Assembly: GCA_017553575.1 (NCBI GenBank) | Contig: JAFZKQ010000103.1 | Span: forward strand, 1 to 52,913 | Length of the DNA stretch: 52,913 nucleotides | Direction of reading: 5' to 3' | From: Paludibacteraceae bacterium | Lineage (GTDB): Bacteria > Bacteroidota > Bacteroidia > Bacteroidales > Paludibacteraceae | Shown here: positions 8,568 through 17,036 of the stretch, piece by piece | Numbering within the stretch: position 1 is the first letter of the stretch | Layout of the letters: each line of letters opens with the position of its first letter | Notes under the pieces: model-generated | The model's database searches: none | Told to the model about the DNA's origin: nothing | Seen by the model: the letters and a program-made list of their open reading frames with translations, nothing else | Program-made: the position numbers and the translations under genes

Positions 8568-9119
8568 CTATGCTGTCTTGACATTATAACGGCAACGCAC
8601 CTTACCCTTCACCAAGTTGGACAACTTAGAACGATTCATCTGACGACGAATTGGGGAGATGTGGTCAATGAAGACAATACCTTCCAAATGGTCATACTCG
8701 TGTTGGATAGCACGCGCCTTGAAACCCTCATACTCCTCGTCACACTCCTCGAAGTTCTCGTTCAAATATTGAATTCGAATCTTCTTCGGACGTTTCACCG
8801 ACTCATTGATGCCAGGCAAACTCAAACAACCCTCTTCACCAGCAACCAACTCTTCGCTTCTCTCCACGATGCGAGGATTGATAAACGCCTTCTTAAATCC
8901 CTTGAATTGAGGGTCTTCGTCAGCCAAGATATTCAAATCGACCACGAAAAGGCGAATGGAAAGATTAATCTGAGGAGCCGCAAGCCCCACTCCATCCGCA
9001 CGATACATCGTCAAAAACATATCGTCTATCAACTGCTGCAAGTTAGGATAATCCTTCGTGATGTCTGTGGTCTCCTTTCTCAATACTGGATGACCGTAAA
9101 TCGTGATTGGATAAATCAT
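8568..9119 (-). CDS. def: Peptide deformylase
   Basis: 183 residues. It removes the formyl group from nascent N-terminal fMet. All three family motifs are intact: GVGLAAPQI, EEGCLSLP with the metal-binding Cys, and HEYDHLEG with the two metal-binding His and the catalytic Glu. The spacing to ruvX is 47 bases and to the TPR gene 18 bases, consistent with one operon. Confidence 0.96.
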   Translation of the reverse strand: MIYPITIYGHPVLRKETTDITKDYPNLQQLIDDMFLTMYRADGVGLAAPQINLSIRLFVVDLNILADEDPQFKGFKKAFINPRIVERSEELVAGEEGCLSLPGINESVKRPKKIRIQYLNENFEECDEEYEGFKARAIQHEYDHLEGIVFIDHISPIRRQMNRSKLSNLVKGKVRCRYNVKTA

Positions 9120-9166
9120 ATCTCTTATTTTTATTTTACACTCTTTTGCAAAATTCAGGGGAAAGC

Positions 9167-9592
9167 CTAAAACGAACCATTTCGGAGGCTCTCCATATAA
9201 GACTGCAGGATGATGGTCGCACTGATTTCATCCACCAACGCCTTGTTTTGACGCGCCTTTTTCTTCAACCCGCCATCCAACATGGCTTGATGAGCCAAGA
9301 CGGAAGTAAACCTTTCGTCCACCATCTTGACCGGAATCTGAGGGAATTTATTCTTCAATCCTCGCACAAAAGGCTCAATCAGACGCATGGAAGCCGAGTC
9401 CTCATAATTCATCTGTCGCGGATGGCCCACCACGAACAATTCGACCTCCTCCTTTTGGATATAGTCTGCTAAGAACTTGAAAATCTGTCCAGAAGGAACC
9501 GTAGTCAAGCCATTGGCGATGATCTTCAAAGGATCCGTCACCGCCAACCCCACGCGTTTCTGTCCATAATCTATTGCAAGAATTCTTCCCAT
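9167..9592 (-). CDS. ruvX: RuvX/YqgF family pre-16S rRNA nuclease-like protein
   Basis: 141 residues. The RNase H-like fold begins with MGRILAIDYGQKRVGLAVTD, holding the first catalytic Asp; FVVGHP and MVDERFTS are later family blocks. The E. coli homologue matures the 5' end of 16S rRNA; older annotations say Holliday junction resolvase. ATG 9592 is chosen because the family starts right before RILAIDYG and because the -7 box at 9609-9616 lies downstream of the alternative ATG at 9622. First gene of ruvX-def-TPR. Confidence 0.92.
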   Translation of the reverse strand: MGRILAIDYGQKRVGLAVTDPLKIIANGLTTVPSGQIFKFLADYIQKEEVELFVVGHPRQMNYEDSASMRLIEPFVRGLKNKFPQIPVKMVDERFTSVLAHQAMLDGGLKKKARQNKALVDEISATIILQSYMESLRNGSF

Positions 9593-9608
9593 AAGCAATC
9601 TTTGTCCA

Positions 9609-9616
9609 CAAAGATA
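9609..9616 (-). promoter_or_regulatory. -7 box of the ruvX-def-TPR operon
   Basis: TATCTTTG on the minus strand matches TAnnTTTG and implies a very short leader before the ruvX ATG at 9592. It helps decide the ruvX start. Confidence 0.5.
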
Positions 9617-9660
9617 CAACATAATATAGAGTTCGACCGATAAAAATCCTTATTTTTTAG

Positions 9661-9668
9661 TAACTTTG
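9661..9668 (+). promoter_or_regulatory. -7 box of the metA transcript
   Basis: TAACTTTG matches TAnnTTTG. The expected transcription start near 9675 gives a leader of about 230 bases before metA. Confidence 0.6.
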
Positions 9669-9687
9669 CACCCACAAATAAAGAGGC

Positions 9688-9755
9688 GAGCAAAAATCGG
9701 CAGGGTATTGCTCCCCGATCCAAACAACTTAGTGAGTTTTTATACCCTGTTTTTT
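9688..9755 (+). promoter_or_regulatory. Terminator-like hairpin and competing fold in the metA leader
   Basis: CAGGGTAT (9701-9708) pairs with ATACCCTG (9742-9749) and is followed directly by TTTTTT, the form of an intrinsic terminator. An earlier hairpin, GAGCAA (9688-9693) with TTGCTC (9708-9713), and a further pairing, ATCGG (9696-9700) with CCGAT (9715-9719), use or enclose the same bases. The folds are therefore mutually exclusive, as in transcription attenuators. The remaining leader, to 9906, has smaller inverted repeats (GACGAC with GTCGTC; CACCGGTG) and no start codon I trust. I do not recognise SAM-I, SAM-II, cobalamin or T-box consensus here. It could instead be a small independent transcript ending at 9755. 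Confidence 0.5.
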
Positions 9756-9906
9756 AAGAATTCAAGTCAAACACCGGTGGTGACGACAAACAGTTCCTTA
9801 TTGCTGACGAAGCCCTAAAAGGAGACTCGACCAGCACACTTTCAGGACAAACAAAGAGTGTCGTCGGAATCAATTCAGAGAACCCACCCTAAAGTATTTC
9901 TAGAAT

Positions 9907-10824
9907 ATGCCACTAAATATACCAAGTAACTTACCCGCCGTCGAAATCTTGAAGCAAGAGAATATCTTCGTGAAAGATTCCGATGAGGCGTCTTCCCAAG
10001 ACATCAGGCCCTTGAAGATCATCATCCTCAACCTGATGCCACTCAAAATAACGACAGAGACCGACCTCATCCGGTTGCTCTCCAACTCGCCGCTTCAGAT
10101 CGAAATCGATTTCATGCAGATAAAGAGCCACACGCCTAAGAACACCCCTATCGAACACATGCTTGCCTTCTACAAGACGTTCGATTCGCTCCGCGACCAA
10201 AAATACGACGGAATGATCATCACGGGTGCTCCTGTGGAAAACTTGGAATATGAGGAGGTTAGCTATTGGGACGAGATCATGGAGATTTTCGATTGGTCGA
10301 AAACACACGTCACCTCAACCCTCTTCATCTGTTGGGCGGCCCAAGCTGGACTCTACCACTTCTACAACATTCCTAAATATCAATTGGAAAAGAAGATGTT
10401 CGGCGTGTTCAAACATACGGTCACCGACCCGATGAACCCCATTTTCAGAGGATTCGACGACGAATTTTTCGTTCCTCATAGCCGCCACTCCGAGGTTAGG
10501 CGAGAAGACATTGAAAAGTGCGAAAAACTGCAAATCATGTCCGAATCAGACGTGGCCGGCGTTTTCATGGTCTTGGCCAATGGAGGACGACAACTATTCG
10601 TGACGGGACATGCAGAATACTCACCTTTCACCTTGGATGGAGAATACAAACGAGACAAAGGGAAAGGTCTCCCCATCGAGATTCCTCAAAACTACTACAA
10701 AAACGACATCCCCGAATTAGGCCCTGTCGTCAGGTGGAGAGGTCATGCCAACCTTCTATTCTCCAATTGGTTGAACTACTTCGTCTATCAAAAGACGCCG
10801 TACGACATCCGTACCATCGAATAA
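9907..10824 (+). CDS. metA: Homoserine O-acyltransferase MetA (predicted acetyl-CoA type)
   Basis: 305 residues, full length. It acylates homoserine as the first committed step to methionine. The catalytic Cys142 is in FICWAAQAG, followed by PHSRHS and GHAEYS, which hold the active-site His and Glu. Residue 111, in GAPVE, is Glu. In this family Glu111 goes with acetyl-CoA use (as in the Bacillus cereus enzyme) and Gly111 with succinyl-CoA (E. coli), so the product is probably O-acetylhomoserine despite the usual succinyltransferase name. The U32 gene begins 10 bases downstream. Expression is probably controlled by the leader at 9688-9755. Confidence 0.95.
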   Translation: MPLNIPSNLPAVEILKQENIFVKDSDEASSQDIRPLKIIILNLMPLKITTETDLIRLLSNSPLQIEIDFMQIKSHTPKNTPIEHMLAFYKTFDSLRDQKYDGMIITGAPVENLEYEEVSYWDEIMEIFDWSKTHVTSTLFICWAAQAGLYHFYNIPKYQLEKKMFGVFKHTVTDPMNPIFRGFDDEFFVPHSRHSEVRREDIEKCEKLQIMSESDVAGVFMVLANGGRQLFVTGHAEYSPFTLDGEYKRDKGKGLPIEIPQNYYKNDIPELGPVVRWRGHANLLFSNWLNYFVYQKTPYDIRTIE

Positions 10825-10834
10825 GGACGAACGT

Positions 10835-12646
10835 ATGAAAATCGAACTGCTCGCTCCAGCCAAAGATGCACTATGCGGCATCGAAGCCATCAACCATGGT
10901 GCCGATGCCGTCTATATCGGGGCACCGAGATTCAGCGCCCGCATGGCCGCATCCAACCCGATTGCCGACATCGAAGGACTCGTTAAGCACGCACACAAAT
11001 ACTACGCAAAAGTATATGTTGCCCTCAACACCATCCTCACTGATGCGGAGCTGGACGAAGCACAAAAGATCATAACAGAACTCTACAACATAGGCACAGA
11101 TGCCCTCATCATACAAGACATGGGCATCACCCAACTCGACCTGCCTCCCATTCCCCTACATGCCAGCACTCAGATGGACAACCGAACGGTGGGAAAGGTT
11201 CAATTCCTCGAAAAAGCAGGATTCGAGCAGGTCGTCTTAGCAAGGGAACTCTCGTTCGCCCAAATCAAGGAAATTTCCTCCCAGACATCGGTCAAACTGG
11301 AAGCATTCATCCACGGCGCCCTATGCGTCTCCTACAGCGGGCAATGCTATCTAAGTCAAGCCACCTGCGGACGAAGCGCCAACCGAGGAAACTGCGCCCA
11401 ACTCTGCCGGCTTCCCTATTCGCTTATCGACGCCAACGGGAAAACAATCATTCAAGACAAACATCTCCTCTCCCTCCAAGACCTCAACCTCTCCGAGCAC
11501 TTGGAGAAACTAATCGAAGCGGGAGTCTCCTCGCTAAAGATAGAGGGCAGGCTAAAGGATACCTCCTACGTCAAGAACGTCACCGCTGCTTACCGTCAAA
11601 TCTTAGACCAACTCTTAGAAGGGACAGCACACAGGAAAAGCAGTTCTGGACATTGCACCTACACGTTCATCCCCGACACGAAAAAGAGTTTCCACCGTGG
11701 CGGTTGCCTCTATTTTACAGAAGGAAGGAGAAAAGATATCACCTCATTCGACACTCCGAAATCGACAGGAGAACGAATCGGCACCGTTCGACAAACGAAA
11801 GGCAGTGCCATCACCGTCAACATCCAGAAACCCATCAACAACGGCGACGGACTTTGCTTTTTCAACCCAGAGAAAAAACTCATCGGATTTAAAGTCAACC
11901 GTGCGGAAGGACCAACACTCTTTCCTGCAGAACGCATCAACATAGAGCCGGGCACCGAACTATTCCGCAACTTCGACCAACAATTCGAGAAGACGTTAGC
12001 CAAGAAAAGTGCCGACCGAAAAATCGGGGTTTCCATCAGCATTACCGAAAAAGACAAGTCATTGGTAATCAATGCCACCGACGAAGACAACGTCCAAGTT
12101 AGCTTCACCCCCGACTACTCACCTTCGGAATTAGCACAAAATGCGGAGAAAGCATTGGAACAACTCTCCACCCAATTCAAGAAGAGCGGCAACACCATTT
12201 TCGAGGTGGAGGAAGTCAAAATTTCCACCCAACCCTATTTCATCCCAGCCAGCCTAATGGCCACTTGGAGAAGGGAACTCTTGGAACGCCTCGAAAGCGA
12301 ACGGGAGGCAAAAAGGGAACGCAACGAAATCACCTTTCCGCAGACCCACCACCCTTTCCCCGAAAGCGAGTTGGACTACCGAGGCAACCTTCACAACCAT
12401 TTGGCAGTAGAATTTTACAAGGCACATGGCGTTTCCCATACAGAACCCTCTTTCGAGAAAGAGAGCCGAAACAACGTGGCCGTCATGACCTGCAAGCACT
12501 GCATCAGATACAGCCTCGGCTATTGTCCGAAACAGCAGGAGACCAAACAACGACTCCAAGAGCCGCTCTACCTCGTCAGCGAAAAGGGGCAAAAATATCG
12601 GCTCAAATTCGATTGTCTCCACTGCGAGATGCAATTGATCTATTGA
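10835..12646 (+). CDS. Peptidase U32 family protein (RlhA/TrhP-like RNA hydroxylation factor)
   Basis: 603 residues. The N-terminal U32 TIM-barrel-like domain starts IELLAPAKDALCGIEAI and carries the signature EAFIHGALCVSYSGQC, with further Cys in QATCGRSANRGNCAQLC. A C-terminal region follows, with another Cys set (MTCKHCIRYSLGYC, then FDCLHCEM), as in the longer members of the family. E. coli relatives RlhA and TrhP are required for hydroxylation of 23S rRNA and tRNA bases respectively and may use an iron-sulfur cluster; older names say collagenase or protease. Length and the C-terminal extension favour the RlhA-like group, but I cannot separate the subgroups with certainty. It is cotranscribed with metA by spacing. 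Confidence 0.85.
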   Translation: MKIELLAPAKDALCGIEAINHGADAVYIGAPRFSARMAASNPIADIEGLVKHAHKYYAKVYVALNTILTDAELDEAQKIITELYNIGTDALIIQDMGITQLDLPPIPLHASTQMDNRTVGKVQFLEKAGFEQVVLARELSFAQIKEISSQTSVKLEAFIHGALCVSYSGQCYLSQATCGRSANRGNCAQLCRLPYSLIDANGKTIIQDKHLLSLQDLNLSEHLEKLIEAGVSSLKIEGRLKDTSYVKNVTAAYRQILDQLLEGTAHRKSSSGHCTYTFIPDTKKSFHRGGCLYFTEGRRKDITSFDTPKSTGERIGTVRQTKGSAITVNIQKPINNGDGLCFFNPEKKLIGFKVNRAEGPTLFPAERINIEPGTELFRNFDQQFEKTLAKKSADRKIGVSISITEKDKSLVINATDEDNVQVSFTPDYSPSELAQNAEKALEQLSTQFKKSGNTIFEVEEVKISTQPYFIPASLMATWRRELLERLESEREAKRERNEITFPQTHHPFPESELDYRGNLHNHLAVEFYKAHGVSHTEPSFEKESRNNVAVMTCKHCIRYSLGYCPKQQETKQRLQEPLYLVSEKGQKYRLKFDCLHCEMQLIY

Positions 12647-12744
12647 AGAATCCTTCAACCGATAGCCTTTTTCGACCCCAAGGCAGGGATTTTCACTTCC
12701 TTACAGAAAGAGTTTTTCCCTTTCTTCCATGTTTGAAGCCTAAA

Positions 12745-12779
12745 TTTGAAGATGATTTCATTTTTTAAACTTATCTTTG
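12745..12779 (+). promoter_or_regulatory. Promoter of the GDP-heptose operon
   Basis: TTTG (12745-12748) and TATCTTTG (12772-12779) are 23 bases apart, close to the Bacteroidota -33/-7 arrangement. The hddA ATG lies 28 bases downstream. Confidence 0.6.
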
Positions 12780-12807
12780 TCGTTACGGATAGCTTTTAAA
12801 AGAAAAT

Positions 12808-13845
12808 ATGAAAGTCAGAAGCAAAGCACCACTACGATTAGGTTTGGCAGGAGGAGGAAGCGACGTTTCGCCTTATAGTGACATTTATGGAGGCTACATT
12901 CTCAACGCCACCATTAATCTATATGCACACTGCACGATAGAAGAGAATACCAAAGAGGAGATTGAAATATATGCAGCGGATTTAGACCAATCGCTGACCT
13001 ACCCCGTGCAAAAAGAACTGCCCATCGACGGCAAACTCGACTTGCATAAAGGCGTATTCAACCGAATCATCAAAAACTTCGACGTAGAACCCAAACCCTT
13101 CCGAATCACGACCTACTCCGACGCACCAGCCGGTAGCGGATTAGGATCCTCTTCCACCATGGTGGTTTGCATCCTGCAAGCCTTTGCCGAATGGTACAAC
13201 CTTCCGTTGGGAGATTACGAGATTGCCCATCTGGCCTACGAAATAGAGCGAGTGGACATCGGCCTAAGCGGTGGTAAGCAAGACCAATATGCAGCCACTT
13301 TCGGAGGATTCAACTTCATGGAGTTTTTACCCAACGGACACGTGATCGTCAATCCTTTGAGAATCAAACCATGGATCGTTGAAGAGTTGGAAGCTTCCCT
13401 GCTTCTTTTCTTTACGGGAGCCTCCCGTTCATCCGCCAAAATCATTGATGAGCAAAGGAAAAACACAATAGAGAAGAACTCGACTGCCATCGAAGCGATG
13501 CACAAAATCAAACAGAGCGCCATCGACATGAAGACAGCCATTCTGAAAGGGGAAATCAACTCATTCGCCTCCATCTTAGGAAGAGCTTGGGAAGATAAGA
13601 AAAAGATGGCCAATTCAATAACCAACCCGATGATACAGAAGGCATTCGACATCGCTTTGGATGCAGGTGCCATAGCAGGAAAAGTCAGCGGTGCCGGCGG
13701 TGGAGGATTCATCATGTTCGTCGTAGAACCTACCAAAAGGAAATCAGTGGAGAAAGCCCTCTCTGCACTTGACGGACGTGTTGTGGAGTTCCAATTCAGC
13801 GACAAAGGAACGCAAAGTTGGAAGATTTTGGATTTATTACGGTGA
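12808..13845 (+). CDS. hddA: D-glycero-alpha-D-manno-heptose-7-phosphate kinase (GHMP kinase)
   Basis: 345 residues. It adds phosphate to C1 of the heptose 7-phosphate made by GmhA. The start [18 protein letters not shown] is characteristic of HddA-type GHMP kinases; the phosphate loop is [11 protein letters not shown], and the C-terminal motif [10 protein letters not shown] completes the fold. First gene of a four-gene set, 34 bases before gmhA, with its own promoter. The combination with HddC rather than an HldE-type enzyme directs the pathway to GDP-activated, not ADP-activated, heptose. Confidence 0.93.
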   Translation: MKVRSKAPLRLGLAGGGSDVSPYSDIYGGYILNATINLYAHCTIEENTKEEIEIYAADLDQSLTYPVQKELPIDGKLDLHKGVFNRIIKNFDVEPKPFRITTYSDAPAGSGLGSSSTMVVCILQAFAEWYNLPLGDYEIAHLAYEIERVDIGLSGGKQDQYAATFGGFNFMEFLPNGHVIVNPLRIKPWIVEELEASLLLFFTGASRSSAKIIDEQRKNTIEKNSTAIEAMHKIKQSAIDMKTAILKGEINSFASILGRAWEDKKKMANSITNPMIQKAFDIALDAGAIAGKVSGAGGGGFIMFVVEPTKRKSVEKALSALDGRVVEFQFSDKGTQSWKILDLLR

Positions 13846-13879
13846 GGTTTCTAAATCATCAAAGACAATTCATCATATC

Positions 13880-14467
13880 ATGAGCCATATAGAGACAATA
13901 AAGCAACATATAGAAGATTCGCTACAAACGAAACAGAGAATCTTATCTAACGAAGCTTTGTTAACCCAAATCGGAGAGGCGGCAGATCTCCTTATCCAAG
14001 CCTACCAATCGGGAAAGAAGACCCTGCTTGCCGGCAACGGAGGTTCCGCAGCCGACGCACAACATATCGCAGGCGAATTTGTCAGCAAATTCTATTTCGA
14101 CCGACCAGGCATTCCTTCCATTGCCCTAACCACGGACACGTCCATCCTGACGGCCGTCGGCAACGACTACGGTTTTGAACGTCTGTTCGCAAGGCAAATC
14201 GAAGCCCAAGGCCAAAAAGGTGACGTATTCATCGGGATTTCCACGTCTGGCAACTCCAAGAATATACTTGCTGCCTTGGAAGCCTGCAAGGCAAAAGGCA
14301 TCAAAACGATTGGACTCACAGGGGAAAGGAAATGCGGAATGGACGAGTTGTGCGACATCGTCCTGAAGATTCCGTCAGCCGACACGCCCCGCATACAAGA
14401 ATCCCACATCATGGTAGGCCACATCCTCTGCGGATTGGTAGAAGCAGCCCTCTTCGGCACAAAATAA
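13880..14467 (+). CDS. gmhA: Sedoheptulose-7-phosphate isomerase
   Basis: 195 residues. It converts sedoheptulose 7-phosphate to D-glycero-D-manno-heptose 7-phosphate, the entry step. The SIS fold is shown by LLAGNGGSAADAQHIAGEF and GISTSGNSKNI; the later ESHIMVGHILC carries Glu and His residues typical of the active site and zinc site. ATG 13880 is used; the frame extends upstream only into hddA coding sequence. Confidence 0.94.
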   Translation: MSHIETIKQHIEDSLQTKQRILSNEALLTQIGEAADLLIQAYQSGKKTLLAGNGGSAADAQHIAGEFVSKFYFDRPGIPSIALTTDTSILTAVGNDYGFERLFARQIEAQGQKGDVFIGISTSGNSKNILAALEACKAKGIKTIGLTGERKCGMDELCDIVLKIPSADTPRIQESHIMVGHILCGLVEAALFGTK

Positions 14468-14476
14468 CAGAACGTC

Positions 14477-15178
14477 ATGGAAGCAATCATATTAGCAGGC
14501 GGATTAGGCACACGCCTCCGCTCCGTCGTAAGCGAAGTTCCCAAATGTATGGCTCCCGTCTGCGGGAAACCATTCCTTTTCTACTTGCTACGATACCTCG
14601 CCCAATTCAAGGAGATAGACCGCGTCATCCTCTCCGTCGGCTACCTACGGGAAATCATCATGGAGTGGATTCCCACGATTGAGCTTCCTTTCGAGATTGC
14701 CTACGCAATCGAAGAGACCCCATTGGGAACCGCAGGAGGCATCAAGCTTGCCCTGCAACAGGTCAAAGGCGAGGAAGCCCTCATTCTCAACGGTGACACG
14801 TTCTTCGACGTCAACCTTACGGAACTATCGACAACTGGGGAAAGAAACAAGGAAGCTATCTCTTTGGCTTTAAAACGAATGACCGACTTTGACCGATATG
14901 GAACCGTCAACTTGGACAAGGAATCCGTCATCGAGCAATTCCAAGAGAAAAAGCCTTGCAAAGAGGGTCTCATCAATGGAGGCGTCTATTATATTGACCT
15001 AAAGAAAATTACGCTCGCTGAATTTCCTGATAAAGGTTCTTTCGAAAAGGAGGTTCTGGAAAAGAACGTCGCCAAAAAGAATTTACGAGGATACATCAGT
15101 GACGGATATTTCATAGACATCGGCATTCCAGAGGACTACCAAAAGGCGAACGTTGACTTTTCGGATCTTTTCAAATAA
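14477..15178 (+). CDS. hddC: D-glycero-alpha-D-manno-heptose 1-phosphate guanylyltransferase
   Basis: 233 residues. A nucleotidyltransferase with the loop IILAGGLGTRLRSVVSEVPK and the metal-binding Asp in ILNGDTFFDV. Sequence alone would allow another sugar nucleotidyltransferase. The place between gmhA (9 bases upstream) and gmhB, with hddA in the same operon, makes the HddC role (GTP plus heptose 1-phosphate to GDP-heptose) the best reading. Confidence 0.88.
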   Translation: MEAIILAGGLGTRLRSVVSEVPKCMAPVCGKPFLFYLLRYLAQFKEIDRVILSVGYLREIIMEWIPTIELPFEIAYAIEETPLGTAGGIKLALQQVKGEEALILNGDTFFDVNLTELSTTGERNKEAISLALKRMTDFDRYGTVNLDKESVIEQFQEKKPCKEGLINGGVYYIDLKKITLAEFPDKGSFEKEVLEKNVAKKNLRGYISDGYFIDIGIPEDYQKANVDFSDLFK

Positions 15179-15247
15179 GAGAAAACCAATCGAATGCGGG
15201 ATTCCCGACAAAACAGCACCAATTTATTCTTCAAAAAAGATAAAAGG

Positions 15248-15736
15248 ATGAACTACAGCGACATCACGAAACTACTGCAAACTGGCAAATACGACACACT
15301 CCTGTTGGATCGGGATGGCGTCATCAATGTACTCCGCCCCAACGATTACGTGAAGAGCTGGGAAGAATTCATCTTCATCCCCTCTTTTTTGGAAGCGATT
15401 CCCCAATGGAGCCAATTGGTCTCCAGAATTGTGATTGTCACCAATCAACGAGGAGTTGCCAAAGGCCTGTTCACCGAGGAGGCTCTCAACGATATCCACC
15501 AAAGGATGGTAGAGGAGATCCAGCAAACGGGAGGCCGCATCGACCGTATCTATTACTGCACCGCACTCAGCAAAGACGACCCCAACCGGAAGCCTCAACC
15601 CGGTCTCTTCAAGCAACTACAAAAAGAGTTTCCCGAGACCGATCCTCAGCGGTGCCTCATGATTGGGGACATGCCGTCCGATATGGAATTTGCCCAGAAC
15701 TGCGGCATTGAGGGCATTCTCATCAGCGAGGACTAA
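15248..15736 (+). CDS. gmhB: D-glycero-D-manno-heptose 1,7-bisphosphate phosphatase (HAD family)
   Basis: 162 residues from ATG 15248; an ATG at 15194 would add 18 residues with no family match. HAD motifs are LLLDRDGVIN (nucleophile Asp and acid/base Asp), IVTNQRGV, RKPQPG and MIGDMPSDM. It removes the C7 phosphate between the HddA and HddC steps. The Cys-rich zinc loop of E. coli GmhB (usually between motifs II and III) is mostly absent here (YYCTALSKDD). The stop codon interleaves with that of the converging glycosyltransferase. Confidence 0.85.
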   Translation: MNYSDITKLLQTGKYDTLLLDRDGVINVLRPNDYVKSWEEFIFIPSFLEAIPQWSQLVSRIVIVTNQRGVAKGLFTEEALNDIHQRMVEEIQQTGGRIDRIYYCTALSKDDPNRKPQPGLFKQLQKEFPETDPQRCLMIGDMPSDMEFAQNCGIEGILISED

Positions 15737-16854
15737 ACCAAAGATTTAATCGTCCCCGTCATACGGGACCAAGCATATTTCTTCTTCTCCTCCTTCACAT
15801 TTTCCGTAAAGAGTTGTGTACGATCCCCTTCATAGAAATCGCACAACGCATCCGCCACGGCTGTAGCATTCGGTTCTACGACATAACCGACCTTTCCATT
15901 CGGTACGATTTCTGCCAAACCTCCCACATTCGTCACCAACATCGGCTTCTCGAAATGGTACGCAATCTGCGTCACACCACTCTGCGTAGCGGACTTATAA
16001 GGTTGGACCACCATATCAGAGACAGCGAAATAAGAAGATACCTGACTATCCGCGATGAAATCATTATGCCATAGCACAGCCCCTTTCAAATTCAACTGGC
16101 GCTCCAACTCGAAATACTTATCGGAGTTGCCATAGAACTCTCCAGCCACTATCAGTTTGACATTTTTCTGTCGGATACGAGCATCCGACATCGCCTCCAA
16201 CAAGATGTCAAGTCCCTTATAATCACGTATAAAGCCAAAGAACAAGAGATACGAGACAGAAGGGTCCAAATTCAATTCGGCACAAGCCTCCTCCCGACTC
16301 TTCTGAGCCCCGAAGTTATCGTACAACGGATGGGCGCAAAAAGCCCTCGGTTTTTGCTTATCGAAGAGAGAAAGGTCATTCAACACGGATTTTGACATAG
16401 CCACGAACGCATCCACCGAAGAGGCAAAATAGTTCGACAACAGACGGTCTGCCAACCGTTTCTCATGAGGAATAATGTTGTCCAATATGGAGACCACCTT
16501 CGTTTTACCATTTCGGCTGACCAAACGGGCAATCGTTCCGAAACAAGGAGCCATGAAAGGCAACCAGAACTTAATAATCAGCAAATCAGGAGCATCCTTT
16601 GCGATTTTCCGTCCCACGCTCCACCAATTAAACGGATTGACAGAATTGACGCTACGCTCGATGTACAATCCATCGGGAGCCGATTCTGTTGAATATTGAG
16701 TCTTGCCTGGGAATAGGAAATTAGGATATTGAAGGGTAAAGGTCTCGATTTTGACCTGATCTCCCTCTGCCATAAACTCCTTTGCCAATCGTTCATTAAA
16801 AGCTGTCAAGCCGCCCCGATAGGGATAGGCGGTACCTAATATTGTTATTTTCAT
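15733..16854 (-). CDS. Family 4-type glycosyltransferase
   Basis: 373 residues. A GT-B fold enzyme starting TILGTAYPYRGGLTAFNERL, with the donor-site half marked by LLFFGFIRDYKGLDILLEAM and, later, EKPMLVTNVGGLAEIVPNG. Such enzymes transfer a sugar from a nucleotide donor. It converges on the GDP-heptose operon with interleaved stop codons (15733-15735 and 15734-15736), so use of GDP-heptose as donor is possible but only inferred from position. No membrane segment or signal peptide is seen. Confidence 0.82.
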   Translation of the reverse strand: MKITILGTAYPYRGGLTAFNERLAKEFMAEGDQVKIETFTLQYPNFLFPGKTQYSTESAPDGLYIERSVNSVNPFNWWSVGRKIAKDAPDLLIIKFWLPFMAPCFGTIARLVSRNGKTKVVSILDNIIPHEKRLADRLLSNYFASSVDAFVAMSKSVLNDLSLFDKQKPRAFCAHPLYDNFGAQKSREEACAELNLDPSVSYLLFFGFIRDYKGLDILLEAMSDARIRQKNVKLIVAGEFYGNSDKYFELERQLNLKGAVLWHNDFIADSQVSSYFAVSDMVVQPYKSATQSGVTQIAYHFEKPMLVTNVGGLAEIVPNGKVGYVVEPNATAVADALCDFYEGDRTQLFTENVKEEKKKYAWSRMTGTIKSLV

Positions 16855-16979
16855 GATTATCTAAACCTTACTACACCGCATTGGAACCCCAATCTGATGA
16901 TGGTTTCAAAATTAAGCATTATTTCGGAGTTATACAACTTTTCATCAATCTGGTAGGAACGGCTAAGGCGCAAACACAA

Positions 16980-17013
16980 GGGAGCGAATTGTCTAAATCG
17001 ACAATTCGCTCCC
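16980..17013 (-). terminator. Terminator of the nfn operon
   Basis: A perfect 14-bp stem, GGGAGCGAATTGTC (16980-16993) and its complement (17000-17013), with a six-base loop, lies 23 bases past the nfnB stop. The T-tract on either strand is short. The rest of 16855-17036 shows nothing coding. Confidence 0.65.
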
Positions 17014-17036
17014 CTTCTTACTCTTTCGTATATGTA

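Noticed and set aside
9688-9719. H-type pseudoknot of the SAM-II kind in the metA leader
   Set aside because: The loop crossing the six-pair stem would be one base long, which is sterically unlikely, and the SAM-II conserved bases are not seen.
12643-12658. Hairpin TTGAAG/CTTCAA at the end of the U32 gene as terminator
   Set aside because: Only six pairs with no T-tract, and partly inside the coding end.
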